Shown: positions 12,111-29,491, counted from the stretch's first letter. The stretch: 64,000 nt of DNA from Carnegiea gigantea (GCA_029747015.1 JAKOGI010000107.1:804606-868605), one strand, 5' to 3'. A program made the numbers and translations. Notes: a model not told the origin generated them from the letters alone.

Positions 12111-13283
12111 TGTTAGGGAAAAGTTTTAATATCTATAAGCCCTAAGTGCAAGGTGCATCCTTGAGTACTAGGGGTGTTATCTGCAGAGAGTTAGGTTTCC
12201 AAATACCAAAGCTCATTCAAGCGTATCAATCTAGGCAATATAAAGGGTGAAGGAAAAAGGAACTAAGCTACAAAAACAAGTAAACAAAATGGACTTGGGT
12301 TGTGATCAAATCTAAGACAAACCGACTAATCAAGTTAAGCCTTTATCTTCCGAAGTTATGCTAGTATTCAGACATGATCGGTTGCATCATTAAAGACCAC
12401 CCAAGCCCTCTCTCAAGGATCATGAGCTAGCCTAATTGTTCTAACCTCCTATTTTCATAGGATTAGCTCAATTAAACTGCAAGATTGACACCCATTAATC
12501 TAGCTAGCGACCGAGACTATTTTTATGTCTGAATCCCAGCTATTCTCTCTATCTAAACTAGACAATCATCCTCACCTCTCAGCATAAGTCGAATACCCCA
12601 AAACACGGATGAAAGCTCTTTCAAGCATGTAATTCAAGACTTCACAGGCATGAAAGAAAACTCTAAATTTAAGCATAAACAAGGTGTGTAAAGGTCTAAA
12701 CAAGATCAATGAGCCATCAAGAGGCTAATCACCATCCAAATCAACACAACTAACAACTAAGCATCGCAAACACAATTGAACCTAATTACAACTAGACACA
12801 CAAACATGAACACAAACATGAACTAGTAAGGAAATTAAAGCGATAACAAAATCTAACAAACTAATAAGCATGAACTAGCAATAAAAACTAAAAATCAAAC
12901 ATAATCAAAACTAGAACAAAACATACAAAAATAGAGAAAGAAAGAGAAGAGGAAACTTATCTTGATTGAATGAACCTTGGTAATCCGTAAGTTTGAATCC
13001 AAACAACCAAAATAAATTCTAATCTTTCTAATCTAATTCCCCCAAAGGGGGATTTTATTGGCTAAACCTAAATTAAGAACTCCCAAAAAGTCACGAAAGG
13101 AAAGCCGAGGAGATCCCCTACAAAAAACGCCTGAAGGGGCTTTAAGTAGAAAATTGGGAGATCCCCTACATTTCTAGCACGACGGAACGTCCTTGTCCGT
13201 CATCCCTTCTTGCCTTCTTTTACTCTTCTTGTCCGTCTTCGCTCCTTTTTGCGGTATTTGCTCGATTGAGGTTATTGTCTACA
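12111..13283 (-). repeat. Possible LTR of another retrotransposon
   Basis: The block begins TGTTAGGG and ends TTGTCTACA, giving TG...CA ends. Near its low end it has the AAGTGCAAGG...GTTATCTGCAGAGAG signature found at the 3' ends of plant gypsy LTRs in reverse orientation. No coding capacity was found. The flanks CTTGC and AAAGT do not match, so this is not proved. Confidence 0.35.
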
Positions 13284-13479
13284 AAAGTAAACAAAACAAG
13301 TAAAAATTCTAAAGATTAAGTTATTATATGAGCTAAAAATTAGATGAAAGAGGCATGTAAAATACAAGAAATTATCGCTTAACCCTTGCTCCTCCTCCTT
13401 AGTTCTTTCTTTTAAACTAGCCTTAGCCCTATGGCCGGTGAGAACTAGGATGCACCTCATTACTTTCAACTAGTCATCC

Positions 13480-16400
13480 ACCTTTACATCCAAATTGGAA
13501 ACACGCTTCATGCGTGAAAAAATTGGACTTTGGACTTCATTTATTTCACCAAAGCAATTGAACACCGAATCCTTCTTTTGTGAGGGCAGTGCGCTTGATG
13601 ACATCTCACCTATCTTTATTCTGGCGAAGACCAAGGGTTTAGGCTACACATCCTTCTTCAACCTATGGAAGATGGAAGGTTTCAGGGTCTTACCCTTTCC
13701 TATCCTATTAAATGCGGATGGGTGTTGGCGCGATGTAGACGGCTACAGCCTATTGATACCGATGTTTTTGGGTTGGTCTTAGCATTTTCACTCTCACCAT
13801 CATCAACCTCCATGGCTATGATATATTGTGTGAGGGATTGTTGGTCCTTGTGTCATCCTGAAATCCTCACAAGTTGGGCCGACACATAACCAAGGCCAAT
13901 TTCAAGCGTTGTAATGCTGCCCCCTTGGCTCTTTATAGCCCTTTGTGTGTTGTTAAGTTCGTAGGGCTTAGCTTCGATTACATGCCCTGAAGATGTTGCT
14001 TGGCTGAAGTCATAGCCGGACATCTTTATTAACTTGTACGGATTAAGATCAAACCCATCACTGGTGCGCATCTTTGGTAGGTCGCTTTCTTCTTAAAGAG
14101 AGCCTTTAGAAGAAGCAACAAAACCAGGGAGAGGAGCCTTGGTCAATTTACTTGAATTCTCCTTATGAACTGAAAGCACACCCTTTTCTTTGATAACGTG
14201 TCAACTAGCTTCATCGAACTTGCGTTCAACCTTGGTTGTGCTCTTAGGATTTGTACATTCCCTAAATGGAAATTCTCCATCCTTACGACGGGACTTAGGA
14301 ATGTACCTGAAGATTGGCACTGATGGATTTGCCGCAACATTTGTTTGCTTGACCGATGAGACTGAAATTTTCTGCTCATTCTCTTCTTTCCATTTTTTAG
14401 AGGGAAAACAGGGTCTCCTTGGCATTCTTCACATTTTCTTTTCTTGTGGAGGCTATAGCAGCATGGGTAATTTCCTTCACGCAACATCTTCCTCGAAGAA
14501 CTTTGCATCAGCGAAGTGTGATTTGGCCATGGTAAATGGTTTAACATCAGCATTTATCTTCTTTTCGCTGTCCCTGTAGTACTTGAGGCATTGGTGCAAA
14601 GTCAATACTACCAACCTATGTTCATATAACCAGAGACGTCCAAGCAACAACTTGTATGAAGTCTTGGAGTCTATCACATGAAAAATTGACAAGGTTGTCA
14701 AGTCACCCATGGTCAATTCTAAGCAGATCATACTAATCGAACGCTGCCCCTCTAGATTGAACCCTTGTATCATTATTCGGCTTTTAAACAATTGTCTGAT
14801 GGTGATGCCTAAATCGTTCATAGTAAACTTTGGCATGATGTTGACTGCTGAACCGCCATCTATTAGAATTCGATTAACCTTTTGCCCCCGAATATATCCA
14901 ACTAATCAATAGCGGATGATTGTGTGGTCAGAACCCAACAATAAGTCATCATTAGTGAATGTTATGGCCATGTTACAGGTGGCACATCGGGCAGGACTGC
15001 GCATAAGTGGTACATCTTTAAGCTTGTCAGCATATATACCTCTGCTTGGCGAATGGCAACAATAATTTGTTTACGCATTTTTTTTGGTATGTGAAAAATT
15101 TGCTGCGAACTCATGTGTACTGGTATAGCTTTTAGGACAATAAGGGCCTTATCATCTCTCTTGAGATGGACACTTAGTTCTTCATTTGTTTCATCATTTT
15201 CAGATTTAGAACATGAGGTCTTGTAGATAGCCGTACTATCAAAGCAACTTTTTGGGAAGTATCCTCCTGAGGCTCTGGTGCTTCAGTGAGATCTATTTCA
15301 GAATCTGACTCATCAACCTCTTGCATTGTGAAGTGGCTAGCTTCTACTGTTTCATTTAAATCTAGAATGATTCTTCCTTCCCTAGCTAATCGCATGATAC
15401 ACTTCTTGAGCGTAATGCACTTTTCAAGAGGGTGACCAACGACCCTGTGGCATGGACAGTATTTGGGGTCGGTGGTCCTCCCAGCTTCTTCTGGGCGCTT
15501 TGGCTCAAGCAATTAAATGACACCCTTCTCGAGCAATTTATCCAGCATACCTGACAAATCTAAGTCAGAAAATGGGTACTTCTTTTCCTAAAGCTCCTTT
15601 AGCATGAGGCGGTTTCTTATCGCATCCTTAAACCATGGGATCTTCTTGTCCTCTAGTTTAGGCTTTCCTGCAACGTGAATTAGCTGACTTATAGTAGTGG
15701 ACATTGCTTCTTTGGCCGTATTTTTGGAGAACTTAACATTCCTCTTGAACTCAACTTTGTCCTTTGATTCAGTAGAATAGAAGAAGTTGCCACAATGACT
15801 GGTTATCGTCACCTCCATGTCATGTGCCTTGGTTGTCAATTCTTGAAAAGTCATAGGTCTACTCATTTGTAGGACATACAACAAGTTCCAATGCATGAAT
15901 TGTGTACACATTTTAATGGCGGAAGCTTCAGATAGCTAATCTTTGCACATTGAGGCTAAGTGTGTGCCAGTGGTTGAGGTAGTCAAGAACTGGCTTATCT
16001 TTTCATTGTTTTGTATTTGTCAGCTCAATCATGCTGACAGTACGCTGAGCGCTGTAGAACCTGTTGATGAACTCTTACTCCATTTGTTTCCAGCTATCGA
16101 TGGACACAGGCTTTAGGTCGGTATACCAATCAAAGACAATACCTTTCAATGTCCTGATGAACTGCTTCACCATAAGGTTGTCGTCAATCCCAGCATTGTT
16201 GCATGTCTCAATGAAATGTATGACATGTTGTTTTGGGTTATCTTTCCCATCAAAGTGTTGGAATTTAGGGGGCTGGTAACTGTGGGGCATGCGGAGAGCA
16301 TCAACCCTCTTAGTGTAAGGCTTGGTGTATAGGTGAGTTCTGCGTGAACCTCTACCAAGCTGCGCCTTAACTGCATTTGCTATCAACTCTTAGATTTGCT

Positions 16401-16790
16401 CAATAGTCATTGATCTAGAGGACTTGACATTTTTAGGCATAATACCTTTCTTTGGTTGCTTCTTATTGTTAGAAGGTTCAGTGTGAATGGACACTTTTTC
16501 TGAGTCCTCACTTTTTAAGTCTTATTGAGCTGATCTCTTTTCTAACTTCTTGGTCAGCTTAGCAATCTTTTCTTCTTGAAGCTTGATGTGCGTTTCCTTT
16601 TCTTTGCTCTTCCTAGTGAGTTTTTCTAGTATGGCCTTCATCTTAGCCATCTTCTCTTCTAGACTGGTTGAGTCTATCATCATAGCTGGTATGACAACAG
16701 TTTAGGAGGACTCAACTTCAATTTCTAACAAGCGCGCCCCCTTTGGTGAATTCGAAGAAGAGTTACTACTATAGTAATCTTTGACCTTGC
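13480..16790 (-). pseudogene. Ty3/gypsy gag-protease region, degraded
   Basis: On the minus strand: a charged N-terminal segment (16,790-16,490), then the gag core (16,386-15,588) with YQPPKFQHFDGKDNPKQH, VKQFIRTLKG and WYTDLKP, then a CCHC-like block CPCHRVVGHPLEKC near 15,455. A protease-like segment follows (14,836-14,477) with FHVIDSKTSYKLLLGRLWL. A C-terminal part continues to about 13,480. Stops and frameshifts separate the pieces. Gag assembles the particle and protease matures it. No gypsy RT or integrase is visible in this cluster. Confidence 0.75.
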
Positions 16791-17144
16791 ATATAAGTGA
16801 TTGATGCTGGAGGTTTTGAATTTCATCCACCTAAGATGATGCTTTTTGTTGCGTCCTCAAGCTTGGAGTTTGAATGAGGACGGCACTATTTGCCTAACGA
16901 TGATTAGCGCTGCCGCCTTCGCCATGCTCCTTCTTTCCATTGTGTGAGCTCACCTGCTCGAAGTGACACTCTCTTCACAGGATCTACGAGAGAGAGATCC
17001 TATGCTCTTCCTCTTCCTCTTCGAAGCTTGAGAGGCGACGTTCTTTGTGGTCATATCTTCTTTGAAGAGGAAGCTTTTGAGACTTGAAAGTCTTGATCTT
17101 TAGGAGAAAGAGATGAGAGGTAGAGATGTTTCACTGAGCATGCC

Positions 17145-18049
17145 AAAATTTATAAACACAAATTTCAAGTCTAAAATAAATTAGACCGAAATTTGAATAC
17201 AAGATTGAATCTTTGTATAGATTTGAATGTGTGGGTAAAATCTCTATTAAATACAATGAGTATATTCCTTTGATTCGATCTCCTTCCTAAATTTACATGA
17301 ACTTTAGCTTGAAAGAGGGCCTTGAAGGCTTGATATCAATCAACGCAAGTCTTTGATCTTCAAGGGAGGACGGTACGCGCTCGATGTGCTTGTTGTCTTC
17401 TTTAAAAGAGAGAGTATATGAGTGTCGGATGGATTCTTCAAATTTTTCAACTTTTGAATCAAGGGGGTAGGGGCCTATTTATAGGAAAACTTTCCCCTCC
17501 CCTTTGAAAGTCAAGATGGGCTTTGACTTGAGTTTTGGGCATTTAATCGGGCCACATCTTGGATCACTTTGACTTAGAAGTCATTTGATTTGACTTTGAC
17601 TTTGATTTTAACTTGAGAATCTCTTGAGCTTGCACTGGGCATTGACTTGAAAGTCACCTCGGATTTTGACTGGATCTTGACTTGGGAGTCATTTGGCCTT
17701 TCACTTGAGAGCCGATTTAGACTTTGACCTTTGACTTGGGAATCGACTTAGACTTTGACCTTTGACTTTTAATTTGACTTAATTTCAACCGCACCTTGAC
17801 TTGAAAGTTGTTTCTTGAGCCTTGACTCGGACTTGGATCATGACTTGACTTAGAAGTTGTTTCTTGAGCTTTGATTTAGGCTTTGACTTGGGTTTTGACT
17901 TGAGAGTTATTTGGGTTTCAACTGGGCCTTGAAGGCTTTAGGCCGTGGCTTGACCTGATAGGGCCTAATTAAACTAATTAAAAGGGTTGGTCCAGATAAT
18001 TAATTTTATTTTATTTTGGTACGACACAAATAATTTTTCAGTCTCTACA
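17145..18049 (-). repeat. Gypsy 5' LTR with a dense TTGAC cluster
   Basis: On the minus strand the LTR starts TGTAGAGACTG at 18,049, abutting copia gag. It ends near 17,145, where AATTTTGGCATGCTCAGTG resembles the LTR-PBS junction of plant gypsy elements. Between 17,520 and 17,952 the plus strand has about 18 TTGAC cores, the W-box core bound by WRKY factors. No partner 3' LTR was found in the window, so the element is truncated or rearranged. Confidence 0.55.
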
Positions 18050-18071
18050 TCCCCTCATGATTTTCTTCTTG

Positions 18072-18740
18072 TTACCCCATACTAAATATTTTGTCAAGCG
18101 AAGGAAGCAGATCTAGCGCTAGAATTTGGCTACGGATTATTGAATAGGACCCATCATCGAACCCCATTAGAAATTGATGAACTTTATCTTCTTCCATCAT
18201 CTTCGATATCTTTTGGGTGCCCCACATGTGCAAGTTGGAATTTTGACATAATTTCCAAGCTCGATCCATAATGTCATCAGTTCATTAAATAACCCCACCA
18301 CATCTTGCTTTTCTAGTTTGCAAGATGCAATGTCAGCTTTTAATTGATGTATGTATGGCACATTGGGCACTGAGTACCTCTTTTGAAGAATTATCTACAT
18401 CTTGTGAGCAGCATCCACATAAGATACACTCTGTGCAACTTTGGATCGATCACGTTCCAAATCCATGAATTGATAATAGGATTTGCTATTTCTCATGCAT
18501 TGGCTTCAAGTGAACTTTGGATCAATCACATTCAAAATCCATGAACCCAAGCCTGTTCTTCGCTTTCAAAGCCGTCGTTATGGCATGTTCCCATAAGGCA
18601 TAGTTTTTCCCATCAAACTTTATTGTTGTTATAATTGCTCTGGGTGAGTCGGAAGGATGTAAATAGTATGGTGACTGAGTATTAATGACAAAATCTTTAG
18701 ATTTTGGTTCATTATTTTTTGATTCATCATCCTTGCCCAT
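18072..18740 (-). pseudogene. Copia gag fragments
   Basis: The minus-strand frame starting at 18,740 begins MGKDDESKNN and includes ITTIKFDGKNYALWEHAI, the N-terminal gag signature of plant copia elements (F-x-G-x-N-Y-x-x-W). A second piece (18,269-18,072) has VHQFLMGFDDGSYSIIRSQI, the later gag helix (FLMGLDD-type). A stop and frameshift separate them. The start lies about 50 bases after the PBS, as expected. Confidence 0.8.
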
Positions 18741-18791
18741 GGGTACGTACTTGCATCTATGTTTGGGATTTTAGGATTTTATGTTTCTTTT

Positions 18792-18803
18792 GCTCTAATA
18801 CCA
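18792..18803 (-). other. Copia primer-binding site
   Basis: Minus TGGTATTAGAGC differs by one base from the usual plant copia PBS TGGTATCAGAGC, which is complementary to initiator tRNA-Met. It touches the LTR edge at 18,804. Confidence 0.8.
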
Positions 18804-19024
18804 TGAAGAAATAGAGCAAGGAAAAATAATCAGAGCGGCAATAGGCAAGAGAACTCCCCCTTCATTGATGTGCCGCAACCCACACATATACATCAAGTAT
18901 TTGATTGTCAACCTAGCTCTAAACCTTCCATAATTCTAGTCCTTAAATTTCTACACAAGCTATTGAAAGATATTAGGAAAATACAATTCTCACAATAATC
19001 ACAATACTACAATGTTTTCTAATA
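18804..19024 (-). repeat. Copia 5' LTR
   Basis: It is 221 bp by the CACTT target duplication. Its inner end is set by the PBS. It aligns with 774-901 over its inner 150 bases. Confidence 0.7.
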
Positions 19025-19029
19025 CACTT

Positions 19030-23480
<4,451 letters not shown>

Positions 23481-23800
23481 GAATGTAAAAATGTATAATA
23501 TTTTAGTGAGTCAATAAAGGTAAATAGGTAATATTATCTTAGTTAGGCTCATATTCTCAATAGTACGCTAATATATAAAACTGTCATTTTTATACCGAAT
23601 ATTAACATTTGTTCAAACTTCCTTGAAAACTAGTCCATAACAATATTTTCGCCTTTTAAATCTATTTAAAATTCTACTGTTTTAATAGGAAAGATCCCAT
23701 CTTTTTCTAAAAAAATAAAAGAATATTTAGCATATAAAGATACGAGTTTTGGATGCCTTGGAATTATGGGGTCTACTAAGTTGAGTGTATTCCATCCACC

Positions 23801-23823
23801 GGGGGGGCGGGGGGGGGGGGCGG
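23801..23823. repeat. G-rich tract
   Basis: There is a run of 7 G, then C, then 12 G, then CGGG. Length may be unreliable because homopolymers are error-prone. Confidence 0.85.
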
Positions 23824-25669
23824 GTTTAGTAGTGATCTAGAGTTAGGCGTTGCACAATGAAAATAGCACGTGAGGGAAAGGAGACATAATCAAGAAAAAG
23901 AGATGGAAACAAACCAAAACACAAACGATGAGGCAGAATGTTGTTTGTGTGCCCACCTCCACTATAATCAAAACAAGTGATTAGTGATTAGTCATACAAA
24001 CAAACTTTAAGCTTTGTTTCTTTGTCCCACCCTACGCTTCGTAATCCCTCTCCCCTCTTCATAATTATCATTATTATTTCTACTAGTTTTATTTTTTTTT
24101 TTCACCTAATCTATGTCTCTCTTTACCGCGTGGGCCCCCCCTCTCCCTTAATTTTTTTAATGAATTCAACTTATCCTAGTAAATTTAGAATTCTTTTTTC
24201 GAACCTAGGTTACTCGAAATCTATGAAATGTTTATATTTATCTAAAATTATTTATATTTGATTACAATTTCTGTTTTGTATGGTAATGTATAATTTACCC
24301 ACAATTTTTTAAAAAATTCATAATTTTCAACATTACAGATACCAATTTTGAAACAAAATAGCAAGTCAAGCAATGGATGATTAGTTATTACTTATTAGAG
24401 ATATTTTCATTTTCTGTTAATAATCAAAATTGTAACATGCTACAAATGCGTTATATATTCGTAAATACATATTATAATTTCTATCAAAAAACATCATATC
24501 ATACCTTACTAAGCTTGAAAAAGAATGAAAATGTCCGTACTTGCATTTTTCTTAGGTTGAGGATATGCACGGTTCTTTTCCTTGGCTCCATTTGAACCTT
24601 GGAAAATTTGGTGTAAAGGAAAAAAAAAGTTGGGACAGTAACCTTTTTTCTTATGTTTGGTTTAGAAGAAATCATAAAGAAAAAAAATATAGAGGAAAAT
24701 TTGGTGGAATAATTGTTAGAAACAACTGATAAATTTTTCTTATAAAATTGTGAGGAAAGTTTGGGAAAAGTTCCCACAAAAATTCTCAATCTCCTCTAAC
24801 CTTGCACTACTTAGATGATTTCAACATGATTTAAGTTATTGATATTCAAATTTCTTATTCAAATTCTTGTATTTTTTTCCTCAATTCAAACAAGAGGGAA
24901 AAAAAATTCTTCTTCTCCCAACTTTTTTTCGTTCATAATGTTTTTCTTTTTCAATTTTTTTCCACCAAATTTTCTTACGACTAAATGAAGTCTTTAAAAA
25001 AAAAAAATGCTATAACAATTCCCAAATCCAGAAAATTTTTGGGGGGGGGGGGCATTAGTGGTGGGCTTGTTTGTTCATCCAATGGATGTTGGGGCCTGCT
25101 AAGTGGAACACTGCTTATTTGTTGGTTTGTCAATTCTATATTAAATTGAATATTATACAGCGTCTTCACATTCTTAATGCTATTTTGTTGGCCTAAATGC
25201 TATGCAGCCATTAGGTTTATTAGATAATTAATTTTCAAAATAAAAGACAGAATTAATTTAATCTTTACAAACTGATTTTGAATTGGGATGATAATGAAAG
25301 ACCCATTCATGTCTGGACTTGAAAATTGACCAGCTTAACTGTAGTAACATTAACTAATTATTTTAATTATGTTAATGCATACTTAATTAGATGTAATGAG
25401 GCATTAAATGGCAAATCATAGTGTCTAGTCTTTTCCAGCTTAGAGATAAGATAGCTATTATTAAGGGGAAATTTATAGTTAAATATACTCCAAACTGTGG
25501 AAACGTAGCTTCTGGGTTCTAGTTTTTGTCGGTTGGCAAGCTGGGTTTTGCTAGATTCAGCCACATAATTTTGACTATAAACAAAACTAGCAAGGGTTTA
25601 ATTGACCCTTATAGAATACTGACCCTTTGTGTATGTACGTTCTGACTTCATTCACAAAGATCGAATTGA
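23824..25669. other. AT-rich intergenic DNA
   Basis: No gene is recognised. AAAATTTGGTG near 24,603 recurs inverted near 24,968, and a related direct copy lies near 24,700. This may be the remains of a small inverted-repeat element. A poly-G run lies at about 25,040-25,052. Confidence 0.35.
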
Positions 25670-26723
25670 GGCAGTGTTTAGTTGAGGAAATGATTTTGTC
25701 AAAAAATAGTTTTTTAATTTTCAGTTGTTTTACACAATAAAAGATAGAAAATTATTTTTTAAGAAAAATGATTTTCTCCTCAATGGAGGAAAATGATTTC
25801 CTCTGTGAGAAGATGAAAAGTTGATTTTCTTCCGTCAACTCATTGACGATATGATCAGCTAAAATTTTGATGCAAAATTCGATTTCAATAGTTTGGATCG
25901 AAACTTGACTATTCGATATGGAAAAGATTAAAATAAACTCAAATCTAAATTTTGAGCTCAAATTTTTTTCATTTGGTTGACATTTATCTCCGTCACAACA
26001 ATTTAATCGATATTTTTTGCACTAAAACAATTCAGTTGGCTCATTACTAAAACAATTTCTACGGCTTGAATCAAAACTTGATCATCAAATAGATAATATT
26101 AAAATAGACTCAAATTCAAATTTTGAACTCGATATTCTTTCATTTGGTCAGCATTTTTTTCCACAATAACAATTCAATTGTTATTTTTTGTCACTTAAAC
26201 AATGCAGTCAATTATTTTTAACACTAGAACAATTTCAACAATTTGGATTGAAATTTAATCATCATATAGGAAACATTAAAATAAGCTAAATTCATATTTT
26301 GAGCACGACATTCCTTTATTAGTTCAACATTTTTTTTTTCTGTCACAACAATTCAATCAACATTTTTTGTCATTTACACAACTCAGATGATGTTTTTTAA
26401 GTCACTAAAATAATTTTAATGATTAATAGCGAAACCTGATTATCCGATAGAAAGTATTAAAACAAACTCAAATATGAATTTTGAGATCAAAATTCTTTCT
26501 TTTGATCAACGTTTATTTTTACTATGATTATTCCGTTGATATTTTTCGTCATTTAAATAATTCAGTTAATGTTTTCCTTTTTCTTCACGAAAATGATTTA
26601 TCTTGTTCCAAATAACGGAACATGTAATATGAAAATCAATTTTTCTTAGAAAAATATTTTTCACAGAAAATGATTTAATGATTTTGCGCAGAAAAACCAT
26701 TTTCATTCCAAACAACACTACCT
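25670..26723. mobile_element. Small TIR element with internal 175-bp tandem repeat
   Basis: The left end GGCAGTGTTTAGTTGAGGAA has an inverted counterpart at the right end (reverse complement GGTAGTGTTGTTTGGAATGA). Similarity extends about 40 bases inward. Four degenerate units of about 175 bp fill the interior (see the tandem-repeat entry). It has no coding capacity and no clear TSD. Confidence 0.5.
25840..26600. repeat. Four-unit tandem repeat of about 175 bp
   Basis: Equivalent segments ending in ATTAAAATAAACTCAAAT or variants occur near 25,894, 26,068, 26,245 and 26,420. They are interspersed with CACAACAATTCAAT and CATTTTTTGTCA words. Units are perhaps 65-75 percent alike by eye. Confidence 0.65.
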
Positions 26724-27996
26724 AAATAAAAAATATACATATAACAGTAAATTCCACAAGCTTGAATTAGGTTTAGGCGGTTTGGTTTACCTCATTACTC
26801 ATTAGTGGGTTAAACTATGGACCAACTAAGAATGAACCACATCAGTTTGAGTTCAAATTAAAGGTAAGATTTTGTAATTCTTAGTCAAAATTATATTCCT
26901 TTCATCTCATATGCATTGTCACATCTGGATCGGAAATTATGTAAAAATAAATACTTCAATATTATTATGTAACAATTATATTTGAGATTCACTTTCCAAC
27001 CAATGAGAAGTTATAATCGTTACTAAACTAAAATAATCATCCTAACATGAGTTAATAGTCACCCTAGTATCTGTAAAAAAATCATCCCTTGAGAAGTCGG
27101 TCTCACCAAAACACTTTGATGAGATAATCTTATCTAAATGCTTGTATTTTTTGGAGGAGATAGGGAGAAGCTTGGCATTGTACTGAACCATTATTGAAAC
27201 TATCGAGGGGAGTATACATCACAAATTTAAATCAAATAAAGGTCTAGACCTATTGTGTCGATCTCAAATATCTTTTTTTTTAAAAATTTATACATAAAGG
27301 AAAACTCTTTCACTAGAATTCAAAGCGTTAATTATGTTGATTGATGCAATAATTTCATGCCCTTGGCCATGTGAGTGCATGACTTAAACTAAGACCAAAT
27401 TCTTTTTCTAGCTTTAAGCAACTTTATCTCAAAACTAACATTGTCTTACAACTTTTTACAACTAGGTTGTGTCCGTGCGTCATCCAAATAGTAGAAATTT
27501 AATATAAATATGTATTAATATTATAAACAAATTGTATAATATTGACCAAAATTAAAAATAAAAAATAAATTTTTCTACAAATAATACTCTAAGTGTGCTA
27601 TTCGATATATGTAAGAAAACTAAGAATTTTTTTTTTGACCGGACAAGAAAATTAAGAAGTTGAATTTATATAATATATAATTTTAGCATAAGTAGGATAA
27701 GTTTCTTAATTAATCAATTAATTAAACTTCTCAATTTTATAGTATTGACTTTTCTAGTTTTTTGGGGGGTAAGTTGTTAAATTTATGTACACACACTGAG
27801 GAAAAACTGAATCTTAATTATATAGAATAAAATAAGTATGTATTTTGCCACTAAACCATTTCCAAATGTTGATACATTTTATTCACATATCATCCCCTTG
27901 ATTTGTTGGGCCTTGCAAAATAAAAGTCAAATATTAATTATTGTAGTGCCCAAACATGTTCAAAATTTCTTTGATTCAATATTTGCATTGTAGACA

Positions 27997-27998
<2 letters not shown>
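26724..27998. other. AT-rich intergenic DNA
   Basis: No gene or clear element is recognised. A GGTCTCACCAAA-type word near 27,101 resembles the repeat remnant at 33,672. Confidence 0.35.
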
Positions 27999-28074
<76 letters not shown>

Positions 28075-28092
28075 GTATACACATATACATAT

Positions 28093-28127
<35 letters not shown>

Positions 28128-28169
28128 CAAATATATATATACATATATATATACATATATATATATATA
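27999..28169. repeat. Compound (CA)n/(TA)n microsatellite
   Basis: About 27 CA units are followed by TA runs broken by GTATACACATATACAT-type variants. Open frames across it are artefacts of the repeat. Confidence 0.95.
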
Positions 28170-28533
28170 ACTACAAATGTTAATTATCAAATATAATACA
28201 TATAGATCGGGATGAACAAAATATGAATAATTTACCACAATTGTATTAATTAAACTAAAGAAGAAAACCATCAACAATCAAAAGTTAGAGTTGTATGAGA
28301 TTAAAAGTGCCATAAATTAGAGGAGGGAAGGGTGGACAACTACATATATTATTATTTTTTATAATATGAAGATAAAGATATAAAGTTTAGTATAATTAGT
28401 TAAACTACCTAATATTTTTCTTCACATTAATGGGTTGTTATTAATTTTCATTGGGTATAGTCATTAATTAATGTGATGAAAATCTAACAAAAAGAATTAG
28501 ATAATTTTATCGAACATTAAAAATATAATTCTA

Positions 28534-28538
<5 letters not shown>

Positions 28539-28564
<26 letters not shown>
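28539..28564. repeat. (GA)n microsatellite
   Basis: An uninterrupted GA run of about 13 units. Confidence 0.9.
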
Positions 28565-29039
28565 TGATCACGTGTGAATTTAGGAAGGGCAAAAACTAAC
28601 TCTATTTTTTAGATAAACATTAAAAACTAATTAGGTAGTTTCTACATTGGGGAGAGAGAAAATAGGAAGATGTGAGATATTTTCTTTTTCCTTCTCAAAA
28701 GTTTAATCTATTTTTTGAATGAAAGCTTAAGATTTCATTTTGGAAGAAATTAACGAACCACATATATCAGTGCGTCACATTTTACAATTGGAGGGAAGGT
28801 TTTTGAACACATTTCATTTTGCTACTTATATTACAAAGATTCATTACGATTTCTTACACCTATGTACATTTGGTTTACAACTTGTTATAACTCCTTACAA
28901 TTGCTGACAATTAACCTTACGACTAGACATGGTAAAACTAATCTAAGACATATATAAAACTAAACTGAACAGCCAAGATGCACACATAACTTGACCCTAA
29001 AGTAGTGTTGAAGATTTATTTATTTATTTTGGATGCAAA

Positions 29040-29300
29040 AGAGGGGCTAAGCCCCCAAAAATATATTATTACTTTGTGTTTCTAGTCCAAGCAGCCCCTA
29101 CATGCAAACCATCTAAAACCTCCTCAGGCAGAGAGCCAAAATGAACTACGAACTCCTATCTCTTTTTATATTCCTACATTTGCCGGCTTGTCCGCTACCT
29201 TATTAACTTCCCTATAGCAATGAGAGACTTTAACTTTCCATTTGTTCCGGTCAATAAGTTCTTCACATTGCATGATGAATGGAATCCAAACCAAACTGAA
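29040..29300 (-). pseudogene. LINE RNase H remnant
   Basis: The minus frame reads CEELIDRNKWKVKVSHCYRE, then VNKVADKPANVGI, then a stop. After a frame change it continues FGSLPEEVLDGLHVGAAWTR. This is the C-terminal end of the RNase H domain of plant LINE-type ORF2 (usual pattern YREANxVADxLAN) and its short tail. Only about 80 codons survive and no RT is attached. A nuclear RNase-H-like gene fragment is an alternative. Confidence 0.65.
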
Positions 29301-29491
29301 TTTTCCTACAAATTGAGTGGCTTTTTTTTTCATGACAAGTTTATTAAATTAAATATCAGTTTTCGAAATTCACCTGACCTGATGTAAACCGAACCAAAAT
29401 ATAATTCTATCTGAAACATGACCAAAACATAACTTAACCTTATTAACATCCAAACTGAATGATTCATTTATCAGATGTAAGAGTGAAGCAT

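Larger units (their letters stand above)
774..19024 (-). mobile_element. Ty1/copia LTR retrotransposon, interrupted by later insertions
   Basis: The outer element of the left cluster is read on the minus strand. The parts seen are a 5' LTR (18,804-19,024), a 12-nt PBS matching initiator tRNA-Met (18,792-18,803, minus TGGTATTAGAGC), gag fragments (18,072-18,740), an RT and RNase H remnant (about 7,680-9,160), and the outer part of the 3' LTR (774-901). The 5-bp CACTT lies at 769-773 and again at 19,025-19,029, as expected for a target-site duplication. This requires the LTR start to have changed from TG to TA. Integrase and protease are missing or replaced by the gypsy block. Every coding piece carries stops or frameshifts, so the element is dead. 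Confidence 0.75.

Noticed and set aside
24022..24789. Short hydrophobic open frames in the intergenic region
   Set aside because: They are a product of T-rich sequence and lack conserved motifs or splice context.
27938..28277. Open frames of up to 105 codons across the CA/TA microsatellite
   Set aside because: Low-complexity Tyr/Ile/Val/Cys or His/Thr translations come directly from the repeat.
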